A stretch of 40,532 nucleotides of DNA, from contig JASHPH010000095.1 of assembly GCA_030038255.1 (NCBI GenBank), forward strand, positions 1-40,532, read 5' to 3'. The notes under the pieces were generated by a model, which worked only from the letters and a program-made list of their open reading frames with translations, was not told where the DNA came from and did no database searches. This document shows positions 16,651 to 28,482 of the stretch, piece after piece. This stretch comes from Candidatus Sulfotelmatobacter sp. Lineage in GTDB: Bacteria; Acidobacteriota; Terriglobia; Terriglobales; Acidobacteriaceae. A program made the position numbers and the translations under genes. Positions within the stretch are counted from its first letter, which is position 1, and every line of letters starts with the position of its first letter.

Positions 16651-17598
16651 TTGCGCGGATACCTTTTCATCGCAGGGGCTACATTTCTCTGGGGAGTCTC
16701 GGCTGTTCTCGGCCGAGCCGTTTTCACGGGAAAGCTCGAACTTGCCGGGGAATCTCTTCATCCCATCGACCCTCTGATTCTCTCGCAGACGCGAACCACG
16801 TTTTCACTCCTCATTCTGCTCTTGATCCTTGTCGGCCGCAGTGGATGGCAGCGTATCGAACTCCCCAGGCGGGATCTCATCCAATGTTTCGTGCTCGGGA
16901 TGCTGGGCGTCGCCGCGTCGAACTACTTTTACTACGTGGCAGTGCAGAGAACGAGCGTAGCCATTGCCATCGTCGTGCAGTACACGGCGCCGGTCTGGGT
17001 GCTGTTTTACGTGGTCGCGCGCAGACAGCAGAGATTAACTCTGCAAAAAGTGGCCGCGGTCGCGGTTGCCATCGCCGGCATTGCTCTGACGATCGGAATC
17101 ATCGGCGGAAACACTGCGCTGCGCCTGGACTCTTACGGCTTTGTTGCCGCGCTGCTCGCCTCGTTCTCGTTCGCGTTCTACAACGTCGGCGGACATCGCA
17201 TTCTCGCTCACTACGATCGCTGGCGCGTGCTTGTGTGGACCTTGACCGCGGCTTCGATCCTCTGGCTGGTGGTGAATCCTCCCTGGAAAGTCCTGGCCGC
17301 ACACTACTCGCCCGCGCAGTGGGCGTTTCTGTTCGTCTTCTCAATGATTTCGGTGCTGGGTTCGTTCTCGCTTTATTTCCTCGGCCTGCAGCACCTTGAG
17401 CCCACGCGCGCCATCATCGCCAGCTGCCTCGAGCCCGTGTTTTCCATTCTGCTGGCCGCCGCGCTGTTGGGCGAGGGCGTACACCCGATTCAGACGCTCG
17501 GGATTGTCCTGGTACTTGCGGCGATAGTGATCGTGCAGCTCCCGGGAAAAATCGAGGCGGCGCCCGAAGACTCCGTGGTGGTCGAACCAATTGAATAA
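16651..17598 (+). CDS. EamA/DMT-superfamily transporter
   Basis: A 315-residue inner-membrane protein made of two EamA repeats of about five helices each. The first repeat begins FIAGATFLWGVSAVLGRA and contains the late-repeat VAIAIVVQYTAPVWV. The second begins near GFVAALLASFSFAFYNVGG and contains LEPTRAIIASCLEPVFSILLAA. Members export amino acids or other small metabolites; the substrate cannot be told. The start is TTG 16651 without a clear ribosome site; a CTG 39 bases earlier is possible. The tail after the last helix is short and acidic. Confidence 0.9.
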   Translation: MRGYLFIAGATFLWGVSAVLGRAVFTGKLELAGESLHPIDPLILSQTRTTFSLLILLLILVGRSGWQRIELPRRDLIQCFVLGMLGVAASNYFYYVAVQRTSVAIAIVVQYTAPVWVLFYVVARRQQRLTLQKVAAVAVAIAGIALTIGIIGGNTALRLDSYGFVAALLASFSFAFYNVGGHRILAHYDRWRVLVWTLTAASILWLVVNPPWKVLAAHYSPAQWAFLFVFSMISVLGSFSLYFLGLQHLEPTRAIIASCLEPVFSILLAAALLGEGVHPIQTLGIVLVLAAIVIVQLPGKIEAAPEDSVVVEPIE

Positions 17599-17616
17599 TG
17601 GTGGTTCAACCGCTCG

Positions 17617-17672
17617 TGTGGGGCGGACACTCTTGTCCGTCCCTGGCAGCGGGCACGAGTGCCCGCTCCACA
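17617..17672. repeat. compact double-hairpin (three-way junction) intergenic element
   Basis: The outer arms TGTGG (17617-17621) and CCACA (17668-17672) pair and enclose two stems. Stem 1 pairs 17621-17629 with 17634-17642, with one G-T pair and a CTCT loop. Stem 2 is a 9-bp perfect palindrome, AGCGGGCAC with GTGCCCGCT (17648-17656 and 17659-17667). Base 17621 can pair in either the outer arm or stem 1. It lies between the EamA gene and lepB. The layout is like REP/BIME-type or non-autonomous interspersed repeats; copy number cannot be seen here. Confidence 0.75.
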
Positions 17673-17739
17673 TGCTCTGCCAGAATCGTTTGGACATTCC
17701 CGCTGTTGCCCGGCCAGGTTGTGTATACAATAGAAAAGC

Positions 17740-18345
17740 ATGCCAGGGCTGGAAACAGACGGAAATCCGGTCAGCGCCACAAGTTCGGCACCGCCCTCGG
17801 CGACCGCAGCGGAGGCCGCTTCGATTCCCCGATTTCGCACCGGGTTAGGCGTGTGGGTGCGCGATCTCATCATTTCTCTGGCCATCTCGGCCTTTATCAT
17901 CATCTTCCTTTACCAGCCGGTGAAAGTCGAAGGCACCAGCATGATGCCGTCGCTCGAAGACCAGGAGCGGATCTTCGTCAACAAGTTCGTTTACCGGCTC
18001 GAACCGATCGAACGCGGCGATATTGTCGTCTTTCGCTATCCGCGTGACCCTTCCAAGAGCTACATCAAACGTGTGATCGGTATGGCGGGCGACACCATAC
18101 GAATCGAGGCTGGGCAGGTGTATGTGAATGGCGAGCCTCTGGAGGAGGACTACGTCCCCACGAACTATGCCGACGCCAGGTCGTACCCCGAGACCATAGT
18201 GCCACCGCACTGCTATTTCGTGCTCGGCGATCATCGTTCCATGTCGAATGACAGCCGCGACTTCGGGCCCGTCAACCAGAGCTTCATTTACGGCAAGGCC
18301 GTCTTCGGCTACTGGCCCATGGATAAACTGGGGCGCGTACGCTGA
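17740..18345 (+). CDS. lepB: signal peptidase I (LepB)
   Basis: A 201-residue inner-membrane serine protease that removes Sec and Tat signal peptides. After about 34 low-complexity residues, one membrane helix lies at about 41-57. The catalytic Ser is S67 in GTSMMPSL and the catalytic Lys is K110 in YIKRVIG. The boxes RGDIVVFRYP, PPHCYFVLGDHRSMSNDSR and YGKAVFGYWP complete the family set. It has a single N-terminal membrane segment, the short form. A TACAAT sequence at 17726-17731 is only 8 bases before the ATG and lacks a -35 partner. Confidence 0.96.
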   Translation: MPGLETDGNPVSATSSAPPSATAAEAASIPRFRTGLGVWVRDLIISLAISAFIIIFLYQPVKVEGTSMMPSLEDQERIFVNKFVYRLEPIERGDIVVFRYPRDPSKSYIKRVIGMAGDTIRIEAGQVYVNGEPLEEDYVPTNYADARSYPETIVPPHCYFVLGDHRSMSNDSRDFGPVNQSFIYGKAVFGYWPMDKLGRVR

Positions 18346-18506
18346 GCATTTCGACGTAACTCTCGACGTCCACTGAAGCACGCAGGTGTTGATCACGTGA
18401 GGCCGATGTGATCGTGCTGGGCCTGCCTGAATCCCGCGCGATACCCCCGCAAGTTTCGGAGTGCGTCCCGGCCCGGCAAAGTTAGAATCTCCAGTGAGGG
18501 CCTGCC

Positions 18507-19106
18507 GTGATAGTTGACCCAGTCACACCGCTTGTCTATGTCTCTCCGTATGCCTGGATCTTCTGGGTGGTGTTCATCTATTGCTACGGGTCGGAGTCGG
18601 CTGTGATGCGCCGCTCGCGTCCCACGGCTGGCGAGCAAACAGACCGCGGATCGATGGCTCTGATTCTTCTGGCAGGAATGATCGGTACCCTGGCCGCGTT
18701 CGCAGTTGCCGGCATGCCGGCATTCATTCTGCAGCACGGGCAGAAATTCTGGTTCACCGGCGGTATAGCGGCTTTGCTTGCGGGCTCGGCTCTGCGGCGA
18801 CATTGCTGGCGCGTGCTGGGGCAGTATTTCACTGGAAACGTGAAAGTTGCCTCGGACCAGCCAGTCATTCAGGATGGGGCCTACCGGTGGGTGCGGCATC
18901 CCTCATACACCGGCGGCATGCTGATGTACCTCGGGACCGGTCTCGCCATGACGAACTGGCTAAGTGTAGTCATCATCGCGGTGCTGACATCCCTGGCTTA
19001 TGTCTACCGGGTTCACGTCGAGGAGCGCGCTTTGGCCGGACGAATCGGCACGCCGTACGAGGATTACATGCGGCGGACCAAGCGGTTCATTCCCTTCGTA
19101 TTCTGA
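18507..19106 (+). CDS. isoprenylcysteine carboxyl methyltransferase (ICMT)-family membrane protein
   Basis: A 199-residue protein with about five hydrophobic segments. The C-terminal SAM-binding signature is AYRWVRHPSYTGGMLMYLG (about residues 131-149), then a conserved RVHVEERAL and the ending YEDYMRRTKRFIPFVF. Bacterial members are methyltransferases of unknown, probably lipid or small hydrophobic, substrates. Start GTG 18507 has GAGGG 6 bases upstream. It lies 161 bp after lepB; that gap holds a weak inverted repeat GATCAC/GTGATC (18391-18413) and nothing else I can name. Confidence 0.85.
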   Translation: MIVDPVTPLVYVSPYAWIFWVVFIYCYGSESAVMRRSRPTAGEQTDRGSMALILLAGMIGTLAAFAVAGMPAFILQHGQKFWFTGGIAALLAGSALRRHCWRVLGQYFTGNVKVASDQPVIQDGAYRWVRHPSYTGGMLMYLGTGLAMTNWLSVVIIAVLTSLAYVYRVHVEERALAGRIGTPYEDYMRRTKRFIPFVF

Positions 19107-19177
19107 TTGGGCTTTCCGGCTAAATCCGGCTTCATGCCCACGTTTTCGATTCTCATCCGTCTTATTGGCGTGAACCT

Positions 19178-20308
19178 ATGACAAAGCGAATGATACTCGT
19201 GGTGGGCGTGGCGCTCCTGGTTGGCGCCGCATCGAACGCCAGATGCCAGGCGGTCTTGGAATCCGCTGCAGAAGCGCATGATGGCTGGATAACGGCGACA
19301 CCGGAATCCGCGGGCGTCGCGCTCAAGCCGCTGCAAGACATGGAGGCCGCCATTCGCGCAGGTGATTTCAAGAAGATCGGCAGCGTGCTGATCGCGCGGC
19401 ACGGCAAGCTGGTCTATGAAAACTACCTCGATGGCAGCGCCGATACACTGCGCGACACCCGCTCAGCGACCAAAAGCATCACGGACGCACTGGTCGGCCT
19501 CGCAATCGGGGAAAAGAGACTTACCGGCGTCGATGCCCGCGTCCTGGCGATTCTTCCTGAGCGGGCCCGTAAGATTCAGAATCCTGATCCCCGCAAAGAC
19601 AAGATTACGGTCGAGGATTTCCTGACCATGTCGTCGGTCCTCGAGTGCGACGACTGGAATGACGCCTCCCGCGGCAACGAGGAGCGCATGTACGTGATCG
19701 AAGACTGGGCGCAGTTCATTCTCGACCTGCCGGTTCGCGGGCATATGCATCTGGGCGAGCGCGAGGAGCCACCGAAATACGGACGATATTTCAGCTACTG
19801 CACAGGCGGCGTCTTTGTACTTAGCGAGGTCCTGCAAAAGGCAACCGGCGAGCGCACCGACCGTTACGCGCAGGACAAGCTCTTTGGCCCGCTGGGCATC
19901 ACCGACGTGCAGTGGGTCTACTCGCCCCTCGGCATTCCGCAGACGGGAGGCGGGCTGCGCCTTACCGGCCGCGATATGCTGAAAGTTGCGCAACTGTACC
20001 TGAACGGCGGCACCTGGCAGGGGCGCCGTATTGTGGACGAGTCCTGGGTGAAGGCCTCGACCCAGCCCCATGCGCAAATCGATGGCGAAACGGAATATGG
20101 TTACCTGTGGTGGCTCAAGGCGTTCAAGTCTGCGGGCAAAAGCTATCCCGCATTTTTCATGAGCGGCAACGGAGGAAACAAAGTCGTTGCATTCCCCGCT
20201 CTCGACATGGCAGTCGTGATTACCAGCACCAACTACAACACCCGTGGTATGCACGAACAAACCGAGAAGCTGCTTACGGACTATATTCTCCCTGCCGTTA
20301 GTGAGTGA
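19178..20308 (+). CDS. class C beta-lactamase-fold serine hydrolase, exported
   Basis: A 376-residue protein with a signal peptide (residues 1-23, ending ARC-Q). The nucleophile motif SxxK is S96-A-T-K99. The second motif appears as YFSYCTGG, with Cys where the classical YxN has Asn. The third box is SGNGGNKVVAFP in place of HTG/KTG. The family includes esterases, D-aminopeptidases and penicillin-binding-like hydrolases; a true beta-lactamase role is not supported. It is probably periplasmic. The gene is separate from lepB/ICMT by context and is followed by the carA promoter. Confidence 0.87.
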   Translation: MTKRMILVVGVALLVGAASNARCQAVLESAAEAHDGWITATPESAGVALKPLQDMEAAIRAGDFKKIGSVLIARHGKLVYENYLDGSADTLRDTRSATKSITDALVGLAIGEKRLTGVDARVLAILPERARKIQNPDPRKDKITVEDFLTMSSVLECDDWNDASRGNEERMYVIEDWAQFILDLPVRGHMHLGEREEPPKYGRYFSYCTGGVFVLSEVLQKATGERTDRYAQDKLFGPLGITDVQWVYSPLGIPQTGGGLRLTGRDMLKVAQLYLNGGTWQGRRIVDESWVKASTQPHAQIDGETEYGYLWWLKAFKSAGKSYPAFFMSGNGGNKVVAFPALDMAVVITSTNYNTRGMHEQTEKLLTDYILPAVSE

Positions 20309-20358
20309 TGACCCGCGGTCGCATCAGATAACTTCTTCTTCGTTCCTGCCAAGCACGG

Positions 20359-20387
20359 TTGGCCGCTACTGCAGTCCGTGATAAAAT
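20359..20387 (+). promoter_or_regulatory. probable sigma-70-type promoter of carA
   Basis: TTGGCC (20359-20364) and TAAAAT (20382-20387) are separated by exactly 17 bases and lie 29 bases upstream of the carA start. The hexamers match the consensus at 4/6 and 5/6 positions. Confidence 0.6.
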
Positions 20388-20416
20388 CTTTAAAATCCAC
20401 TCCCCTGGGAGCAAGA

Positions 20417-21547
20417 ATGCAGGCAATCCTTGCGCTGGAAGACGGCACGGTCTTCCGAGGCAAAGGCTACGGCGCCAAAGGCGAATGTTACGGCGAAGTC
20501 GTTTTTAATACTTCCATCACTGGCTACCAGGAAATTTTCACTGACCCATCGTATTCAGGGCAGATTGTCGTCCTGACCAACCCCGAAATTGGAAATTACG
20601 GCACGAACCAGGAAGATAACGAGGCCACCAGGCCCTGGATCGAAGGCCTGATCGTGCGCGAGTTCTCGCGCGTCAGCTCGAACTGGCGCTCGCAGCAGGT
20701 GGCCGAGGAGTATCTGGAGCAATTCAAGGTGCCGGTGCTTTCCGACATCGACTCGCGCTGTCTGGTGCGGCATCTGCGCGATCATGGCGTGATGCGCGGG
20801 GTGATCTCGACGATTGAGAGCGATCCCGGGAAATTAATCGCCAAGGCCCGCTCGATTCCGAAGATGGACGGCACGGACCTAGCGAAGGTCGTCTCCACCA
20901 AGCGGCCGTACCTGTGGGAAGTGGGCGAGCGCTCGCACGAACCGGTCGCCGTGGTCGGAGTAAAGGACGAACCGCCCCGCTTTCATGTAGTCGCCTACGA
21001 TTTCGGCATCAAGCAAAACATTCTGCGCAAACTTCGCGGCGAGGGCTGCAAAGTGACTGTCGTTCCGGCGCAAACGCTGGCCGAAGTTGTGCTCGCGCTC
21101 AAGCCGAACGGAGTTTTCCTGTCGAACGGCCCGGGCGATCCCGAGCCTTGCACGTACGCAGTGGACGCAATCCGCCGTCTGATGGGCCGCCAGCCGATCT
21201 TCGGAATTTGCCTGGGACATCAGCTGACCGGAATTGCGCTGGGCGGCAAGACGTTCAAGCTGAAGTTCGGCCACCACGGCGGAAATCATCCGGTGAAGCA
21301 GTTGCGGACGGGCAAGATCGAAATTACGGCCCACAACCACAACTTCGCGGTCGATCCCGACTCGCTGCCTGAGAGCGAAGTCGAACTGACGCACATTGAC
21401 CTGAACGACCAGACGCTCGAAGGCCTGCGCCACCGCAATCTGCCGCTGTTCAGCGTGCAATATCATCCCGAAGCCGCACCGGGGCCGCATGATTCGCACT
21501 ATCTGTTCAAGGAGTTCACCAAAATGATGGAGGAGTGGAAGGGGTGA
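20417..21547 (+). CDS. carA: carbamoyl-phosphate synthase small (glutaminase) subunit CarA
   Basis: A 376-residue class I glutamine amidotransferase that supplies ammonia to CarB for arginine and pyrimidine synthesis. The N-terminal CarA domain has FNTSITGYQEIFTDPSY. The triad is C265 (GICLGHQL) with the His and Glu of QYHPEAAPGPHDS. I chose ATG 20417, which has GGGAG 5 bases upstream; the open frame from 20378 overlaps the promoter. It is separated from carB by 774 bases that hold a broken gene, an unusual arrangement. Confidence 0.97.
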   Translation: MQAILALEDGTVFRGKGYGAKGECYGEVVFNTSITGYQEIFTDPSYSGQIVVLTNPEIGNYGTNQEDNEATRPWIEGLIVREFSRVSSNWRSQQVAEEYLEQFKVPVLSDIDSRCLVRHLRDHGVMRGVISTIESDPGKLIAKARSIPKMDGTDLAKVVSTKRPYLWEVGERSHEPVAVVGVKDEPPRFHVVAYDFGIKQNILRKLRGEGCKVTVVPAQTLAEVVLALKPNGVFLSNGPGDPEPCTYAVDAIRRLMGRQPIFGICLGHQLTGIALGGKTFKLKFGHHGGNHPVKQLRTGKIEITAHNHNFAVDPDSLPESEVELTHIDLNDQTLEGLRHRNLPLFSVQYHPEAAPGPHDSHYLFKEFTKMMEEWKG

Positions 21548-22295
21548 AGTATTTCCTCCCTATGTCGACCGTGATCGTCGCAGCATTGGGGATCCTTGTT
21601 CCCAAGAGCCAAGCGTGTACGCGGAATTTTCCGACGTATACAGTCAAATCCGACTTCAAGGTGAGGGTCTCCTACCAAGGGAAGCCTCTAAGCGGGATCG
21701 AGGTCGAGATCAAGCGGGAAATCAGGGAGCCCGAATTTCATTTTGAAACAGTAGTCTGGAATAGAACGAACGACAGCGGCGAGTTGCTCGTCCAGCACCT
21801 GCCTGCTGGTACCTACTTTATCGAGACACGGCATGCAGAGGTCGCTGGAGGAGAAGCTGCTGAACTGAACGTTTCTGATTCTCCGGACGCGTTGTCCGAA
21901 CTGGGCCTACATTGGCCCGCGCATACGATTTTCACTCTTCGAGAGATTAAAGGAATTCTTGCAGCCGAGAGAGACCCATCTGATCCATTTGAGAAATCGA
22001 ACCCGCTGACTGACGCCTCTGTTTTGTTAATGGACGCGCTTTCTGGTCGACAGATCGGTGCAACTGTTTCCGATGATCACGGGAACTTCGGGTTTGCTCC
22101 ATCGGTCGCTTATACATTCTGCGCGTTTCAGAGCGGGGTCTAGAAAACAAGGATCAAGACACATTGATCCAAGGCAGCATCTTCGTCGAAGTTGATGGTG
22201 AGGCGGCGACCCGCGAGATGCCGAGGCTGAACCTCATGATGACAACATGTGGGCTGTCCGCCTGGACCGATCATGAACATTTGATGATTTTTTGA
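21544..22295 (+). pseudogene. frameshifted gene for a secreted carboxypeptidase-regulatory-like (prealbumin-fold) protein
   Basis: GTG 21544 overlaps the carA stop (GTGA) and has AGGAG 8 bases upstream. The product begins with a signal peptide (to about residue 20), then two beta-sandwich repeats of the Cna-B or carboxypeptidase-regulatory type: VSYQGKPLSGIEVEI and, later, PLTDASVLLMDALSGRQ. The frame stops at 22143. The -1 frame, open from about 22078 to TGA 22293-22295, continues naturally with LYILRVSERGLENKDQ and GSIFVEVDGEAATREMP, so a one-base deletion (or two-base insertion) near 22095-22115 has split the gene. Without it the protein would be about 250 residues. A sequencing error is possible. 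Function is unknown; it is likely exported. Confidence 0.72.
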
Positions 22296-22321
22296 ATGAA
22301 ACGCTTTGACAACTGATTTTC

Positions 22322-25621
<3,300 letters not shown>

Positions 25622-25627
25622 CAACGC

Positions 25628-25657
25628 TTGCTTTGGCGCGCGCACGCGATTGATAAT
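25628..25657 (+). promoter_or_regulatory. possible promoter of the DapA-like gene
   Basis: TTGCTT (25628-25633) and GATAAT (25652-25657) are 18 bases apart, 23 bases before the start at 25681. The -35 match is weak (3/6) and the -10 match good (5/6). Confidence 0.35.
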
Positions 25658-25680
25658 CGTTTGTTTACTGCGAGGATTCC

Positions 25681-26757
25681 ATGCTACTTCACGGAATTTT
25701 CCCGCCCATTACTACGCCGTTCTATCCCGACGGCAATGTCTACTTCAAAAAGCTCGAACATAACGTCGAGCGCTATTCGCGCACGCCGGTCGCGGGCATC
25801 GTCGTTCTCGGCTCGACCGGAGAGGCCATTCTGCTTTCCGACCAGGAGCGGCGGGATGTGCTGAAGTGCGCGCGCGAGACGGCGGCACCGAACAAAGTTC
25901 TGGTCGCGGGCACGGGCATTGAGTCGGCGATCGAGACGCTGCGCCTCACCGAATACGCCGCTCAACTTGGCTATGACGTGGCCATGGTGCGCACGCCGCA
26001 CTATTACAAGAAGCAGATGGCGCCGGCCAACATCCTTGCGTTCTACCGCACAGTGGCCGATCGCTCGCCGCTGCCCATCATCATTTACAACTTCCCACAG
26101 GCAACGGGATACGACATTCCCGCCGAAGTCGTCATCGCGCTGGCCGAGCATCCCAACCTGATCGGCATTAAGGAATCGAGCGGCGATGTGGAGAAGGTCC
26201 GCAGAATGGTCGAGGGAACGCGCCACCTCCAGCGCAGTGCCACAGTCACGGAAACGTTTGATGCAGTTACTCCACGCATGCTTGCGGCCGCAGCCACCGG
26301 CGCTAACGGCGAGGGCGGAGAACTGGTTCCCGTAGGTGCGTTATCGGGAGATGCAAGCGTCAAGTCTTCTTCCTCAGCCGTTACGATCGTAGGCAAATTG
26401 AAGACTCGCCAAAAAGAAGTCGGCTTCCAGGTGCTCGTCGGGGCGGCCCAGAAACTGCATCCTTCACTCGATGTCGGCGCGGTGGGAGCCATACTGGCAT
26501 TTGCCTGCCCCGCGCCCACGGCATGTTACGAAATTTTCGCCGCGTGGAAGGAAGGCGACGCCGACCTCGCCCGCCTGAAACAGGACCGTATCGCACAGGC
26601 AGCGCAACGCGTGGTAAGTGATCTCGGCGTTCCCGGCGTAAAGCACGGAATGGATTTCAACGGCTACTACGGCGGTCCCTCGCGTCTGCCATTCCTGCCG
26701 CTGACGGCAGATTTGAAGGAGGAAGTCGAGCGCCTGCTGGCGGATATCAGAAACTAA
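25681..26757 (+). CDS. dihydrodipicolinate synthase/N-acetylneuraminate lyase-superfamily aldolase with an internal insertion
   Basis: A 358-residue TIM-barrel class I aldolase. Family marks are GSTGEAI (residues 44-50), the tyrosine of IIYNFPQATG (Y136) and the Schiff-base lysine K164 in GIKESSGD. DapA-type enzymes are about 290-300 residues. Here about 60 extra residues (about 186-248, Ala/Gly/Ser/Thr-rich) lie between strand 6, at RHLQR, and FQVLVGAAQKLHPSL, where family members usually read straight through. The late regions GAVGAILAFACPAP and GVKHGMDFNGYYGGPSRLP are normal. Lysine synthesis is only one option; other 2-oxo-acid aldolases share these residues. GAGG precedes the ATG. Confidence 0.87.
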   Translation: MLLHGIFPPITTPFYPDGNVYFKKLEHNVERYSRTPVAGIVVLGSTGEAILLSDQERRDVLKCARETAAPNKVLVAGTGIESAIETLRLTEYAAQLGYDVAMVRTPHYYKKQMAPANILAFYRTVADRSPLPIIIYNFPQATGYDIPAEVVIALAEHPNLIGIKESSGDVEKVRRMVEGTRHLQRSATVTETFDAVTPRMLAAAATGANGEGGELVPVGALSGDASVKSSSSAVTIVGKLKTRQKEVGFQVLVGAAQKLHPSLDVGAVGAILAFACPAPTACYEIFAAWKEGDADLARLKQDRIAQAAQRVVSDLGVPGVKHGMDFNGYYGGPSRLPFLPLTADLKEEVERLLADIRN

Positions 26758-26820
26758 CTGGTGGGATGAGTTGGTTCTCGATTGCGTGATATCCGGGAGT
26801 ATGCTACAAGTCACGCGCCA

Positions 26821-27600
26821 ATGAGAAAGACTGCCGCCTCTATCCTGCTCCTGCTGCTCGCGGTCGCCCCCTCGCGGGCGCAGTCGGACTCGCCCCTGAC
26901 CATCTTTTGGCCGAACAGCGACAAGCCGGTCCTGAAGCTTACGTTTAGCCACTTCCAGCAGAAGGGAATTGTCAACAATGAGGGCGTCTATCTCTCTGAC
27001 GTCACCGCGCAGAACGCTTCCGATCAGGGGATGCCGCGCTCGGTCTTCACAGTATTCATCTCGGATAAGAACGGCGTGCGCATTGGACGCGCCCGGCTGC
27101 AGCTTCCGGAAATTCCGGCTTACCGCTCCGAGAAGGGGCAGCTGCAATTCTCCGCTGCAGGGACTCCTGCGGCGGTAGCGGTACTCGCCGGCAAAACCAT
27201 TCCACTGCGGATCATTTCCGTTCCTCCCGGCGCCAATTTCAAAGTCGATGGAGTGGATGAGGGCGTGACGCCCAAGGTTGTGGATTTCACAATTGGAAGC
27301 CACACGCTCGAGTTCAGCAAAAAGGGCTACGCGACAGGCAGCGCGCCCCTCGATGTCGGCGCCGACGAACTGCCGGGAGGCAGCGTCAGTTTTGAACTGG
27401 GCGGGCTATCGCAAGACGCTGTCGAGCTGCGGGACGGGACCACTGTGCTCGGCGAGGTGATGTCAATGTCCATGACGTCTGTGGTCGTGCGCGTAGAAGG
27501 CAAGGACCAGAAGTACGACCGCAATCAGGTGAAGAAGATCATTCTGGTCGAGCGAGTCACAACTCAGCTAACACAGACCCAGCCGACGAAGCCGAAATGA
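26821..27600 (+). CDS. exported PEGA-domain protein (copy 1)
   Basis: A 259-residue protein with a signal peptide (MRKTAASILLLLLAVAPSRAQ). The N-terminal part is a beta-rich domain (about 22-125). A PEGA repeat follows at about 137-180 (PPGANFKVDGVDEGVTPKVV ... SHTLEFSKKGY), then a small C-terminal beta-barrel-like segment (ELRDGTTVLGEV ... NQVKKIILVERV). PEGA domains are found on bacterial surface and periplasmic proteins and probably bind carbohydrate or protein. It is clearly paralogous to the next gene over its whole length. The ATG at 26821 is chosen over a TTG at 26782. Confidence 0.8.
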   Translation: MRKTAASILLLLLAVAPSRAQSDSPLTIFWPNSDKPVLKLTFSHFQQKGIVNNEGVYLSDVTAQNASDQGMPRSVFTVFISDKNGVRIGRARLQLPEIPAYRSEKGQLQFSAAGTPAAVAVLAGKTIPLRIISVPPGANFKVDGVDEGVTPKVVDFTIGSHTLEFSKKGYATGSAPLDVGADELPGGSVSFELGGLSQDAVELRDGTTVLGEVMSMSMTSVVVRVEGKDQKYDRNQVKKIILVERVTTQLTQTQPTKPK

Positions 27601-27633
27601 GGTGCCAGCGAAAGGATCGCCGACACAACTCCT

Positions 27634-28452
27634 ATGAAGCGATACACAATCCTGTCTCTTGCATTGGTGATGCCTTGTCTTTTGCCTGTCGCTCTTGCCC
27701 CTGTCGTCCTTGCCAAAGACCAGGCCACGCAAGTACTCGTGTGGCCCGAGACGGGGACACCCGTTCTCCGCTTCACCTTCGGCAAGTTCAAGCAAATCGG
27801 ATCGCTGGGCGATCAGCACACATACATGACCGAGACATTGGTCGAGAATTTGTGGAGCAAGCCCATATCGAATGCGAATTTTGCGCTGTATTTATTTGAC
27901 GGCAACAAGGTACGGATCGGGGAGGCCACGATTACAGTCAACAACGTGGGACCCGGAGAGGCGGTGAAGTTTCAGACCACGATAGCTGCCGCAAGCCTGC
28001 CTGCCACTTTGTCAGTAGCACCGCGATCTTTGCCAAAAGAGCTTGGCCCATCCGCGCCTCCAAAAGTCATTTCCATCACCGTGAATACCGTGCCCCAAGG
28101 CGCAACCGCCAAACTTGATGGTACAGACGTCGGAACGACGCCGAAGATCGTGCAGGTTGGGGTGGGCAAGCACGTGCTCGAATTCAGCAAGGAGGGATTC
28201 AACCCGGGAACGTTTCCCTTCGAGATCGGCCCAGATGATGCCTCCGGCGGGAGCGTCAGCTTTGATCTTGGAACATCGGCGCACGACACGATCGAGCTCA
28301 GAGACGGCAGTGTGCTGAGCGGGGACCTGGTTTCAGTTTCTGGCAAGGAGGTCGTGGTCAAGGTTGCCGGCAGCCTTCAGCGGCTGAATCGCAACCAGGT
28401 GAAGCGCATTCTTTTCGTCGAACGCCAGCCGGCAGGTCAATCAAATCCCTGA
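27634..28452 (+). CDS. exported PEGA-domain protein (copy 2)
   Basis: A 272-residue paralogue of the preceding gene in the same order of domains: a signal peptide (residues 1-28, ending VVLA), a beta-rich N-terminal domain starting QVLVWPETGTPVLRFTF, PEGA (VPQGATAKLDGTDVGTTPKI ... HVLEFSKEGF) at about 151-193, and the C-terminal segment (ELRDGSVLSGDLVS ... NQVKRILFVERQ). It starts 33 bases after copy 1, so they are likely one transcript. The two differ at well over half of the positions by eye, so the duplication is old. Function unknown. Confidence 0.8.
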   Translation: MKRYTILSLALVMPCLLPVALAPVVLAKDQATQVLVWPETGTPVLRFTFGKFKQIGSLGDQHTYMTETLVENLWSKPISNANFALYLFDGNKVRIGEATITVNNVGPGEAVKFQTTIAAASLPATLSVAPRSLPKELGPSAPPKVISITVNTVPQGATAKLDGTDVGTTPKIVQVGVGKHVLEFSKEGFNPGTFPFEIGPDDASGGSVSFDLGTSAHDTIELRDGSVLSGDLVSVSGKEVVVKVAGSLQRLNRNQVKRILFVERQPAGQSNP

Positions 28453-28482
28453 AATCGGCACAAATCCAGCGCCACAATCCTC

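Noticed and set aside
17726-17731. TACAAT as a lepB -10 element
   Set aside because: No -35 hexamer at an acceptable distance; TTGGAC at 17690 is 30 bases away. It would need a near-leaderless transcript.
18391-18413. GATCAC/GTGATC inverted repeat upstream of the ICMT-like gene
   Set aside because: Six-base arms 11 bases apart are easily met by chance in this composition, and it is not placed relative to a clear promoter.
19178-20308. True class C beta-lactamase (resistance gene)
   Set aside because: The SxxK is present but the YxN and KTG boxes are not classical, and there is no ampR-like neighbour; an esterase or peptidase role is more likely.
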